DNA of 33,686 nt, from the NCBI GenBank assembly GCA_021442555.1, contig JABUSV010000148.1:1-33686 (forward strand), given 5' to 3'. This document shows positions 1 to 7,463 of this stretch, one piece after another (the first letter of the stretch is position 1; every line of letters begins with the position of its first letter). The notes under the pieces are model-generated. The model did no database searches and had not been told where the DNA came from. It was given only the letters and a program-made list of their open reading frames with translations. Made by a program: the position numbers and the translations under genes. Source of the stretch: Pseudobutyrivibrio sp. GTDB taxonomy: Bacteria > Bacillota > Clostridia > Lachnospirales > Lachnospiraceae.

Positions 1-1028
1 CGCTGCTGCATGAGAGCCTCACCGCTTACTACAATAAAAAGCTCCCACTTGCTGTGGTGCCAGTGTTGTCCCTTGGTGATGCCTGGTTTGCTGACGTTTA
101 CAGAAAACTGGCCGCCTGAGACGGTGTGTATAAGCTCTGTAAAGCTTCCTCTTGCATCTACATTGGTCTTGAATTCATAGCTTATCTTATCCTCTGGAAG
201 GTAAGACAGATATGTGCTGTATAGTTTTTTTGCAAAGCTGCCTGCAGGAATACATGGCATGTCATGGGTAGACTCTTGTGCTACAAATTCATCCAACAGG
301 TCTACTATCTCACCTAATGTCACATTGTCTGTAACAGGCACATGGCAGTATCTTCCGTTTACATCAGGTACTGCTCCGTTACCATCGAATTCACAGCGAC
401 TAGGAGTGTCATTTAGTGCTCTAAACATCTCATCTATGAGATCGTCTATGTATACCAGTTCAAGCTCTGTGCTTCTGTCATTTACTGTTATTGGAAGGCC
501 ACAGGCCTTGTTATTGCAAAATGTAGCTACTGCCGAATTATAGTTAGGTCTGCACCACTTACCATAGAGGTTTTGGAATCTGTAAACATATACCTTGGCA
601 TCAGTAGCCTTACCATATTCTTCAAACAGCTCCTCACCAGCCAACTTGCTCTTTCCATAGTCACTATCAGCATATCTGCCAAGCAGTGATGCCTGTATAG
701 AGCTTGAGAGCATGACAGGGCATGTGTTGTTATACTTTTTAAGAGTATCAAGAAGTTTTGTGGCAAATCCAAAGTTGCCCTTCATAAATTCTTCTGGATT
801 CTTAGGTCTGTTTACACCAGCCAGATTGTATACAAAATCTGCCTGCTGACAATATTGTTCCAACTCCTCTTCTGTGGAGTCGATATCATATTCAAAAATC
901 TCTAGGTCAGATGGATTGGATAGTCCTGCAATCTTGTGATTCGAATCCTTGCCATCTCGCACTGCCTCAAGGGTTGTTACCAGATTCCTGCCCACAAATC
1001 CCTTGGCACCAGTGATTAATATTTTCAT
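1..1028 (-). CDS. capF: CapF/FnlB-like sugar-nucleotide reductase with C-terminal cupin (3' end cut by window)
   Basis: The reading frame opens at an ATG at 1028 and stays open to base 1, giving 342 visible codons; CapF-family proteins are about 370 residues, so roughly the last 30 are missing. The N-terminus MKILITGAKGFVGRN is a Rossmann NAD(P) site, and SDYGKSK supplies the SDR Tyr-x3-Lys. The last visible part contains KGQHWHHSKWELFIVVSGEA, the histidine-rich cupin typical of CapF. Family members reduce the 4-keto-hexosamine made by CapE/FnlA on the route to UDP-L-FucNAc or a related 6-deoxy sugar. The start overlaps the upstream SDR stop by one base (TAATG). Its CapE-like partner lies in the same unit but is separated from it by three acyl-metabolism genes, which is unusual. 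The pathway assignment is by family; the exact sugar is inferred. Confidence 0.88.
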   Translation of the reverse strand, partial: MKILITGAKGFVGRNLVTTLEAVRDGKDSNHKIAGLSNPSDLEIFEYDIDSTEEELEQYCQQADFVYNLAGVNRPKNPEEFMKGNFGFATKLLDTLKKYNNTCPVMLSSSIQASLLGRYADSDYGKSKLAGEELFEEYGKATDAKVYVYRFQNLYGKWCRPNYNSAVATFCNNKACGLPITVNDRSTELELVYIDDLIDEMFRALNDTPSRCEFDGNGAVPDVNGRYCHVPVTDNVTLGEIVDLLDEFVAQESTHDMPCIPAGSFAKKLYSTYLSYLPEDKISYEFKTNVDARGSFTELIHTVSGGQFSVNVSKPGITKGQHWHHSKWELFIVVSGEALMQQ

Positions 1029-1762
1029 TATTTTGCACCGCCTGTTAATACAATATTTGCGCCTGACATGGAATCTGTGGCATCTGACAACAGATACTCA
1101 ATAGTTGGCACCACGTCCTCTACAGTCAGATTGCGGCCCAACGCACTTCCCAAAGCTCCCTGTTCAACAATCTGAGTCGGTAATTCTGACAAGAATCTCG
1201 TCTCTATCATATCTGGAGACAATCCATTAACCGTGACTCCCTTGTCTGCATATTCCACTGCAAGAGACTTCATTAACCCTAAAAGCGCATATTTGTTTGT
1301 GGTATATGCTGATTGAAATTTGGCTGGATTTCCAACCACATTGGCTGTCAGCATAAAAACAACCTTGCCATATTTTTGTTTGGCCATATTGGGCATAAAA
1401 GCCTTTAATATCTGCACAATAGAAAGAACGGAGGTCTGATAATCAGATTCAAATGACTCCACCGATTCCTTTCTAAACTGCAAGACCTGCATCTTTCGAG
1501 CAGACAAATGAAGAATATGATCTGGCAACAAATCTCTGGAAGTAATATCCTCTATCATAGCCGCTATACTGTCGGTACTGGAAAAATCAGCCTGAACCGG
1601 TATGACTTTTTCTCCTAATTCTTCTGCCAACTGATCAACAACTATCCTTGAGGAATTGTAATGAGCAAGAATGTGTGTATAATTACATGCTATTTTTCTA
1701 ATAAGCGCACTTCCTACATCTGAGGATGCACCAGTTATCAAAATTATCTTGTTATCTTTCAT
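1028..1762 (-). CDS. SDR-family oxidoreductase, FabG-like, in an ACP/MaoC/SDR module
   Basis: A 244-residue classical short-chain dehydrogenase. ITGASSDVG at residues 9-17 is the cofactor loop (TGxxxGxG form) and YTTNK is the Tyr-x3-Lys pair. The stretch where the catalytic Ser is expected reads FMLTANVVG, so the usual Ser is replaced by Ala or Asn with a Thr next to it; activity may be altered or use that Thr. Closest functional analogues are 3-ketoacyl-ACP/CoA reductases, but a sugar ketoreductase is not excluded. It overlaps the MaoC gene by 11 bases and abuts the CapF-like gene by TAATG, so it is co-translated with both. I infer that it reduces or oxidises an ACP-bound acyl group made with the neighbouring MaoC and ACP proteins. 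Confidence 0.82.
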   Translation of the reverse strand: MKDNKIILITGASSDVGSALIRKIACNYTHILAHYNSSRIVVDQLAEELGEKVIPVQADFSSTDSIAAMIEDITSRDLLPDHILHLSARKMQVLQFRKESVESFESDYQTSVLSIVQILKAFMPNMAKQKYGKVVFMLTANVVGNPAKFQSAYTTNKYALLGLMKSLAVEYADKGVTVNGLSPDMIETRFLSELPTQIVEQGALGSALGRNLTVEDVVPTIEYLLSDATDSMSGANIVLTGGAK

Positions 1763-2174
1763 GCAAAAAGCCTATATTCATGGTACCTTTAAGCACCTTC
1801 TTTTGGTTTTGATTAGTGATAGTAACATCTATCTCCATGGTCTCAACTGACTCGTGAAGTTCTTTAACTTTACCTGTGATAGTAAGTTCATCTCCAATAT
1901 ATACTGGATTCTTTAGCTTTGTCTCAACAGAATGAATGAGACTATATCTGCCTGGCAGATATACTCCGGCAAGTGTAGACAAAAATGCTGATGTAAGCAT
2001 GCCATACACAACCCTGCCTGGATGTCCCACTTCATGCGCAAAATCCTCATCCATGTGAAGTGGATTGTTGTCCCCTGTGATTGCATAGAATTGACTTAGC
2101 ATTTCCTCTTTTACAACTACTGTAAAGGACTCCGTTAAACCAACTTTTATATCCTGAAAACTATAAGTGTTCAT
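1752..2174 (-). CDS. MaoC-like hotdog-fold (R)-enoyl hydratase/dehydratase
   Basis: A 140-residue single hotdog-domain protein. The hydratase signature ITGDNNPLHMDEDFA lies at about residues 32-46 with the catalytic Asp and His in place, followed by the conserved GRVVYGMLTSAFLS segment. Members interconvert enoyl- and (R)-3-hydroxyacyl thioesters on CoA or ACP. The start is the ATG three bases after the ACP stop codon. Placed between an ACP and an SDR in a glycan operon, it probably shapes a short hydroxyacyl or enoyl group such as 3-hydroxybutyryl for attachment to an amino sugar; the substrate is inference. No ketosynthase is present in the window, so the acyl chain would have to come from primary metabolism or from genes beyond base 1. 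Confidence 0.85.
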   Translation of the reverse strand: MNTYSFQDIKVGLTESFTVVVKEEMLSQFYAITGDNNPLHMDEDFAHEVGHPGRVVYGMLTSAFLSTLAGVYLPGRYSLIHSVETKLKNPVYIGDELTITGKVKELHESVETMEIDVTITNQNQKKVLKGTMNIGFLHER

Positions 2175-2176
2175 GG

Positions 2177-2416
2177 CTATACTCTTGCTATGATTGCATC
2201 TACCATTTCACCAACATTTTTAAAGCTGTTTACTTCTCCCATATTAAACTTAATACCAAAAGCCTTTTCTACAGCTACCACCAGGTTGATGTGTTCCAAT
2301 GAGTCCCAGTCTTCAATATCGTCTGAGTTTGTCGATTCTGTAACAACGATATCATCGTCGTCAAAAATGTCCTTAAATATAGGATTGAGTTTTTCGATTG
2401 CTTCTGCTTTTGTCAT
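2177..2416 (-). CDS. Acyl carrier protein (FucNAc-type locus)
   Basis: A 79-residue acidic protein with the phosphopantetheine attachment motif EDWDSLEHINLV; the modified Ser is residue 39. Predicted four-helix ACP, with an acidic DDDD stretch near residues 19-22. It begins one base after the CapE-like stop with a good ribosome binding site (GGGAG, 7 bases before the ATG). It is distinct from the second ACP at 11007-11234: the attachment-site sequences (DWDSL and GLDSM) and flanks differ, which suggests different partners. Likely client enzymes are the MaoC protein and SDR downstream. No phosphopantetheinyl transferase is visible in the window, so it must be activated by a cellular one. Confidence 0.92.
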   Translation of the reverse strand: MTKAEAIEKLNPIFKDIFDDDDIVVTESTNSDDIEDWDSLEHINLVVAVEKAFGIKFNMGEVNSFKNVGEMVDAIIARV

Positions 2417-2417
2417 T

Positions 2418-3461
2418 TTATTTCTCCCAATTTGCTAATGCTTCCTGCACGTAATCTGCGGTCAATATCTTTTCTACAGTGCCGGCCACGTCAAGTCTTC
2501 TGGTGTTATGTGAGTTGTAGGCTTCTGGAGCCATGGTCTGTACTTCACCATTTACAAAAAACTTATCGTAGTTGAGGTCTCTTCCATCAGGAAGAACTCT
2601 GTAGTAGTTGCCCATATCAATACTTCTTATGCACTCTTCGTTGGTCATAAGAGTCTCAAAAAGCTTTTCTCCGTGACGGGTTCCGATAATATTTGTTCCT
2701 GTATCTCCGAAAAGCTGCTGAACTGCCTTGGCCAAATCTCCAATGGTAGAAGCATCTGATTTTTGAACAAAAAGGTCTCCTGGCTCACCGTGCTCAAAGG
2801 CAAACATAACAAGAGCTACCGCTTCATCCAGGTTCATAAGGAATCTTGTCATGTTAGGGTCTGTGATTGTAATAGGATTGCCCGCCTTAATCTGGTCGAT
2901 AAAAAGTGGAATAACCGACCCGCGGGAACACATGACATTGCCATAACGGGTACAGCAGATTGTAGTCTTGCCAGCTGCTACTCTGGCGTTGGCATATATT
3001 ACACGCTCCATCATAGCCTTTGAGATACCCATTGCATTGATAGGATATGCCGCCTTGTCAGTAGACAGACATACCACTCTCTCTACTCCTGCGGCCACTG
3101 CTGCATGAAGTACATTGTCTGTTCCCTCCACGTTGGTTCTTACAGCCTCCATTGGGAAGAATTCACAGGAAGGAACCTGCTTTAATGCTGCTGCATGGAA
3201 CAGAAAATCCACTCCCTGAATAGCATCCTCTATGGACTGCTTATTGCGAACATCTCCTATGTAAAACTTAACCTTGCTGGCATTTTTAGGGTCCTTTGCC
3301 TGCAGTTCATGTCTCATATCATCCTGCTTCTTTTCATCACGGGAAAAAATACGAATCTCCTTCAGGTCTGAATCTAAAAAATGCTTGAGAACAGTCGAAC
3401 CAAAAGAACCGGTTCCTCCTGTTATCATAAGTGTCTTGTCTTTAAAAAACTTGGTTTCCAT
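2418..3461 (-). CDS. capE: CapE/FnlA-like UDP-GlcNAc 4,6-dehydratase/5-epimerase
   Basis: A 347-residue extended SDR of the polysaccharide biosynthesis family. MITGGTGSFGSTV at residues 12-24 is the NAD(P) site. STDKAAYPINAMGISKAMM carries the active site in the form typical of this subfamily, where the canonical Tyr-x3-Lys reads Met-x3-Lys (MGISK). TRYGNVMCSRGSVIP is the family-typical substrate segment. Length and motifs match FnlA/CapE/WbjB, the first enzyme of UDP-L-FucNAc synthesis, which makes 4-keto-6-deoxy-HexNAc nucleotides. It starts by TAATG overlap with the upstream glycosyltransferase. In known clusters fnlA/capE is followed at once by fnlB/capF; here an ACP, MaoC and SDR intervene. 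Confidence 0.9.
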   Translation of the reverse strand: METKFFKDKTLMITGGTGSFGSTVLKHFLDSDLKEIRIFSRDEKKQDDMRHELQAKDPKNASKVKFYIGDVRNKQSIEDAIQGVDFLFHAAALKQVPSCEFFPMEAVRTNVEGTDNVLHAAVAAGVERVVCLSTDKAAYPINAMGISKAMMERVIYANARVAAGKTTICCTRYGNVMCSRGSVIPLFIDQIKAGNPITITDPNMTRFLMNLDEAVALVMFAFEHGEPGDLFVQKSDASTIGDLAKAVQQLFGDTGTNIIGTRHGEKLFETLMTNEECIRSIDMGNYYRVLPDGRDLNYDKFFVNGEVQTMAPEAYNSHNTRRLDVAGTVEKILTADYVQEALANWEK

Positions 3462-4642
3462 TATAAAAATGCCTCCAACTTATCTATTATCTGATGTTTA
3501 TCAAAATGCTCCCTGTTGTAGTTAAGAGCATTGTCACCCATTTTATCAAGCTCTGCAGAAGTCTTGTCTCTAAGAGCTCTGATCGCAGATTCTATGGCAT
3601 CAATATTATCCTGCGCCACACATATACCACACTTAGCCTCTTCTATGATGGCTCTGGTCTCACCAGAAGCTATTGCAAAAAGAGGAACCTGACATGCCAT
3701 GTAGCTCTGCAGCTTGGCAGGAATATACAAATCATATGTAGGGTCTGCTGCATATATAATCAGTGCCGCATCGGCTGCTGCCATATATTCAGGAATCTTT
3801 GCCGCAGGCTGTCTGTCTATTAATTCAAATCTGTCTGATACATCAAGCTCAGTAATCTGTCTTATAAGAGCCTCCTTGGCGCTGCCATCTCCTATTATGG
3901 TAAACCTGATATCAGTATCTCCAAGTCTTGCAGCAAGCTGTGGCAGTATCTCGAGGCCCTGTGCTTGTCCCACATTGCCTGCAAAAACTATGTTAAAGCC
4001 TTCGTGACTGACCTTGGGAAATGGCTTATATATCTCCTCCGCATACTGCGGGAGATAATGTACCTTGTCCTTATCTGTACAACGCTGCTGTATTCTGCCT
4101 ACCATGCTTGGGCTGGTCCCAAGAATAGTACTGCAGCCCTTGTATATGTTCTCCACCATCCTGATGATTGGTCTGATGACAACGGGTGTATCTACTCCTG
4201 TCACCTGAATAAAATTCTCAGGCCACAAATCCTGCACATACATGGTGCATGGCACCTTGTGCTTTTTAGCGTATCTGACAGCCACCTTACACTGATTGAT
4301 AGGTGAGGTATCCACTGTTAGTACTGTATCAGCCTCAATCCTGGTAAAAATATTCCAAAAGAAGCCTGATATTGGAAAGCTGATGTAGTTGAGGATAAGC
4401 ATAAGCTTGTTATGTCCTCTTGGAATCAATGGAATCCTGATAATGTCGATTCCCTCCCAGGTCTCTGTTCTTTTCTTAAATAACCCGTATCCAGGATAGA
4501 ACTTTCCATGAGGATAATTGGGAATACCTGTAAGCACAGTAACCCTGTGGCCTCTTTTAACCAGCTCTCTGGCTATATCGTTGGTCCGAAACTGCTCTGG
4601 GTAGAAGAACTGATAGACCAACAGTATGTGTTTACTTTCCAT
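3461..4642 (-). CDS. Glycosyltransferase family 4 (WbuB-like)
   Basis: A 393-residue GT-B glycosyltransferase. The N-terminal domain begins HILLVYQFFYPEQFRTNDIA and contains the GIPNYPHGKFYPGYG stretch usual in WbuB-type GT4 enzymes. The C-terminal half has IVFAGNVGQAQGLEILP, a nucleotide-sugar domain start, and a PAKLQSYMACQVPLFA segment in the donor-binding region. WbuB-like enzymes add FucNAc-type sugars to the lipid-linked acceptor in O-antigen assembly, which fits the adjacent CapE/CapF genes. The start is supported by GGAG nine bases upstream and overlaps the phosphoglycosyl transferase by 11 bases. It is predicted to act at the cytoplasmic membrane face as the second step after the initiating transferase. 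The linkage and sugar cannot be read from sequence. Confidence 0.88.
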   Translation of the reverse strand: MESKHILLVYQFFYPEQFRTNDIARELVKRGHRVTVLTGIPNYPHGKFYPGYGLFKKRTETWEGIDIIRIPLIPRGHNKLMLILNYISFPISGFFWNIFTRIEADTVLTVDTSPINQCKVAVRYAKKHKVPCTMYVQDLWPENFIQVTGVDTPVVIRPIIRMVENIYKGCSTILGTSPSMVGRIQQRCTDKDKVHYLPQYAEEIYKPFPKVSHEGFNIVFAGNVGQAQGLEILPQLAARLGDTDIRFTIIGDGSAKEALIRQITELDVSDRFELIDRQPAAKIPEYMAAADAALIIYAADPTYDLYIPAKLQSYMACQVPLFAIASGETRAIIEEAKCGICVAQDNIDAIESAIRALRDKTSAELDKMGDNALNYNREHFDKHQIIDKLEAFL

Positions 4643-6017
4643 CTGAAAGGTCTCCTAATATTTCTTCTGCACTTAGCACCTTGTCAAACCCTTCGGTACT
4701 CTCCTTCTTAAACAGAATACGAATGGTCATAAGGATTATCTTGATATCAAGTAGCAGTGTGTAGTTCTCTATATACATTAGGTCAAGTCTTAGCTTGTCG
4801 TAAGCTGTGGTATTGTACTTACCAAATATCTGTGCGTAGCCTGTCAGACCTCCCTTGACCTTGTACCTGAATACAAACTCAGGAATAGCAGCAGAATACT
4901 CCTGCACATTTTCTACTCTCTCAGGGCGTGGGCCCACAAGACTCATATCACCTCTGATGATATTAAAAAGCTGTGGCAGCTCATCTATACGGGTAGCTCT
5001 TATAAAATGCCCTACTCTTGTAATACGACTGTCCCCATCAACCGCTGCCTGAGCTCCGTTTTTCTCAGCATCCACTATCATGCTGCGAAACTTTAGAATA
5101 TCAAACTCTCTCATGTCTTTGGTGATACGGCGTTGTCTGTAGAACACCGGCCCGTGGTCCTCTAACTTAATAGCCAAAGACACAACAAGAAGCAGTGGCG
5201 ATAATATAACCACCGCTATGAGACTGAGTACTATGTCAAAAAATCTCTTTATAAGCTCTTCCTCTACACTGATTCCCGTACTCTTAATCTCTACAAGAGG
5301 AGAATCAAAGAGGTGTATTCTGTCTCCGCCACCGATAATGACATCAGATATCTTGGGAGTAAGGAAGGTTCTTATCTCGTTTAGATACAGATATTTAAGT
5401 AAATCATTACGCTGTCTGGCATCTACATCACATATTACAACAGCATCATATTTGTCTGCTCTGGCGCATATCTCGTCCAAGCCTACATCTATGGATACAA
5501 GTTCCTGCACTCTGTAGCGGTCGCTTATATCATCAAGCTTGGTCTTGAGCACGACGCTACCCTTGTTGCCATATACCATAAGTACAGAGCTTGGGACTGC
5601 TATCCTATTATATATTCGACTATAGATGGCAATAATTACAGAAGATACCACAATGTCTGCTACCATCATCAGAAGAACAGGCACAGCATCTATCATTACA
5701 TTGGCCATAAGACACAGCTGCAGATATGTAATCACATCAGTGATAATCAGCGCTATCCACTGAGAAAACATGATGTCAGTAAGCTTAAGCTGTCCTAACT
5801 TAAATCCATCGCACAGCCCTATTAGTACCGCTGCAATCAGGCCATACACTGCAAGAAGTATGTACTTACCACGACCTAAAAACGGATCAAACAGTTCCCA
5901 GCTAAATATCATATTTCGCCAGAACCACAGATATACAATGGCTAATACTATTATCTCCAGCACAATAACTGTCTTCTGGGTTATTTCGATTTTCTTTTGA
6001 TTGTTTATTTTTTTCAT
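4632..6017 (-). CDS. Polyprenyl-phosphate sugar phosphotransferase (initiating PGT), locus 2
   Basis: A membrane phosphoglycosyl transferase of the WcaJ/EpsE-like poly-PGT class, 461 residues from the chosen start. The N-terminus has several hydrophobic helices followed by a CoA-binding-3-like domain. The C-terminal sugar-transferase domain shows KRFFDIVLSLIAVVILSPLL, then FYRQRRITKD, LKFRSM, the Asp-Glu catalytic pair in TRIDELPQ, and GPRPERVENV. It transfers a sugar-1-phosphate to undecaprenyl phosphate to start glycan assembly. The frame extends to an ATG at 6065, but I prefer 6017 because NQKKIE near this start matches the start of the paralogue at 30957-32327; neither ATG has a clear Shine-Dalgarno. 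It is the first gene of its unit and lies just downstream of a candidate promoter at 6085-6113. Confidence 0.9.
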   Translation of the reverse strand: MKKINNQKKIEITQKTVIVLEIIVLAIVYLWFWRNMIFSWELFDPFLGRGKYILLAVYGLIAAVLIGLCDGFKLGQLKLTDIMFSQWIALIITDVITYLQLCLMANVMIDAVPVLLMMVADIVVSSVIIAIYSRIYNRIAVPSSVLMVYGNKGSVVLKTKLDDISDRYRVQELVSIDVGLDEICARADKYDAVVICDVDARQRNDLLKYLYLNEIRTFLTPKISDVIIGGGDRIHLFDSPLVEIKSTGISVEEELIKRFFDIVLSLIAVVILSPLLLVVSLAIKLEDHGPVFYRQRRITKDMREFDILKFRSMIVDAEKNGAQAAVDGDSRITRVGHFIRATRIDELPQLFNIIRGDMSLVGPRPERVENVQEYSAAIPEFVFRYKVKGGLTGYAQIFGKYNTTAYDKLRLDLMYIENYTLLLDIKIILMTIRILFKKESTEGFDKVLSAEEILGDLSDGK

Positions 6018-6084
6018 AATAGGTATATTACGCTTGTATTCTGCCTCAAGGCATACTACGAGCATTTTGATTTTTAATATTTCT

Positions 6085-6113
6085 ATTATGCATTATTTTT
6101 ATAATATGTACAA
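6085..6113 (-). promoter_or_regulatory. Candidate sigma-70-type promoter for the second glycan unit
   Basis: Read on the minus strand, a -35-like TTGTAC (6113-6108) is followed after exactly 17 bases by CATAAT (6090-6085). The -10 box matches five of six consensus positions; the -35 box matches only its first three. It lies 68 bases upstream of the preferred ATG at 6017 and 20 bases upstream of the alternative ATG at 6065. Called by eye. Confidence 0.45.
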
Positions 6114-6121
6114 GTCTGCGG

Positions 6122-6156
6122 TTCTTTAGAAAATCTTAAGATTCTTTATAGAATCT
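6122..6156. promoter_or_regulatory. Overlapping palindromes between divergent promoters (possible operator)
   Basis: AATCTTAAGATT at 6132-6143 is a perfect 12-base palindrome. It overlaps a second inverted repeat AGATTC-TTTATA-GAATCT at 6139-6156, and TTCT/AGAA arms lie at 6122-6131. The cluster sits between the two outward-facing candidate promoters. An ATGTACAA motif occurs on both flanks (about 6106-6113 and 6195-6202). This is the layout of an operator for a dimeric regulator acting on both directions, but AT-rich sequence makes chance palindromes likely. Confidence 0.35.
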
Positions 6157-6160
6157 TTGG

Positions 6161-6189
6161 TTGATATTTTTCTTGACCAAACTTAATAT
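6161..6189 (+). promoter_or_regulatory. Candidate promoter for the SGNH esterase gene
   Basis: TTGATA (6161-6166, five of six matches to -35) and TAATAT (6184-6189) are 17 bases apart and point toward the gene starting at 6220. A second -35-like TTGACC at 6173-6178 offers an alternative. The transcript leader would be about 25 bases and carries GGAGG at 6209-6213. Called by eye. Confidence 0.45.
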
Positions 6190-6219
6190 ACAAGATGTAC
6201 AACGAAATGGAGGTAATTT

Positions 6220-7419
6220 ATGCAGAAAAATTTATTACTAAAAATACTATTCTTGTGCCTGGGTATTACCGCTGTTACAGCTTTTATGGTGCTTTTCCTT
6301 TCAAAGAATATAGAATCCACTGAGGAGGATGAAATCCCAACGGCAGTTGTTTCCGAAGCAGACAATACTGTTTCTGCCTCATCCGCCACAGTTAACAAAC
6401 CCAACGCAGATGCTACCAAAAAAGAAGCAGGCAATGGCCAACCAGCCATTATGATTACACCTGCTGACGACAGTTCTACTGATTTTGATGAATCTACCTT
6501 AAGACCTGTTCCTGGTTCTGACTCAACATATACTCCTGACAGAGCAGAGATGCCTGGTATTATGTGTTGGGGTGATTCCCTTACTGTAGGTTATCTGGGT
6601 ACTCATTCTTATCCTTCTCTTTTGAACCAGTGGCTGGCTCAGGACGGATACAAATGCGATGTAGTCAACATGGGGGCTACTGGTGAAGATTCACGAGCTA
6701 TCGCAGCAAGAGCAGGCGGAATACCTATGCTTTTGAAGGGAGAATGTATCATACAAGGTGACCGTGAGCCTTCAGATGCTGTTTTTGTAGATCCAAATGG
6801 CAAAGAGATTCATATTCAGCTCTATGACAGTGTTGGTGTTAATCCTGCCTATGTAACCGACGAAGACGGTAATACTGTTGAGGTAGAGATTTACAACAAC
6901 GATATCTATACAGGCTATGCCAACTATACAGTAAAGGCCTACGAAGAGGGACATCTGATTCCTATGAAGGCAGGCGACGAAATCATCCCTTACGGTGCCA
7001 AGATTCATCCTGATTATCTCAAAATAATATATTCTGGTAACAACGGTGGTTTCTCAGATATGCAGGAATACATAGACCAGATTGACAGCATTATCAATCA
7101 CTCTGGATACAAAGAGTTCTACATAGTAATCGGCATTACAGTTCCTGGTATCGTAGACTTTGACGAATATGACAAGGTAATGGAAGCAGCTTATGGCAAC
7201 CACTACCTCAACTTCAGAAAATACCTGGCCGAATATGACTATACTGAGTTGGGCTATGCGCCTTCAGAGTCTGACAGAAACTGCTATCTCCACGGCGATT
7301 ATTCACCTTGGATGATGTCTGATGAGCTTCACTTTAACGACACCAACTATTCTATTTTAGCTCAGGCAGTATATGAAAAAATATATGAGCTTGGTTACAA
7401 CGAAGGCTTTTACGAATAA
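6220..7419 (+). CDS. Membrane-anchored SGNH/GDSL-family esterase
   Basis: A 399-residue protein and the only plus-strand gene. Residues about 7-30 form one hydrophobic segment after a short basic start (MQKNLLLK), so it is a signal anchor or signal peptide with the rest outside the cell. A Ser/Thr/Asp/Glu-rich linker follows to about residue 105. The hydrolase domain has block I MCWGDSLTVGY, block II NMGATGED, a YIVIGITVPG strand, and the catalytic Asp/His in SDELHFND near the C-terminus. About 90 residues rich in beta-prone sequence are inserted between blocks II and III. Such enzymes remove or transfer O-acyl groups on glycans or peptidoglycan. The start has an ideal GGAGG six bases upstream. 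It shares a terminator with the convergent 26-kb unit. A substrate from the adjacent glycans is inferred. Confidence 0.85.
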   Translation: MQKNLLLKILFLCLGITAVTAFMVLFLSKNIESTEEDEIPTAVVSEADNTVSASSATVNKPNADATKKEAGNGQPAIMITPADDSSTDFDESTLRPVPGSDSTYTPDRAEMPGIMCWGDSLTVGYLGTHSYPSLLNQWLAQDGYKCDVVNMGATGEDSRAIAARAGGIPMLLKGECIIQGDREPSDAVFVDPNGKEIHIQLYDSVGVNPAYVTDEDGNTVEVEIYNNDIYTGYANYTVKAYEEGHLIPMKAGDEIIPYGAKIHPDYLKIIYSGNNGGFSDMQEYIDQIDSIINHSGYKEFYIVIGITVPGIVDFDEYDKVMEAAYGNHYLNFRKYLAEYDYTELGYAPSESDRNCYLHGDYSPWMMSDELHFNDTNYSILAQAVYEKIYELGYNEGFYE

Positions 7420-7430
7420 ATGATTACATT

Positions 7431-7463
7431 AAAAATGGGTGCTGCGAAAAGCACCCATTTTTT
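7431..7463. terminator. Bidirectional intrinsic terminator
   Basis: GGGTGCT (7437-7443) pairs with AGCACCC (7450-7456) across the loop GCGAAA. The stem is extended by A/T pairs and flanked by AAAAA on the left and TTTTTT on the right, so it works in both directions. It ends the SGNH gene 12 bases after its stop and overlaps the stop codon of the minus-strand lipid kinase gene. Confidence 0.9.

Noticed and set aside
527-772. Small 81-codon minus-strand gene
   Set aside because: It is an alternative frame inside the CapF-like gene, whose main frame continues through it with conserved SDR motifs.
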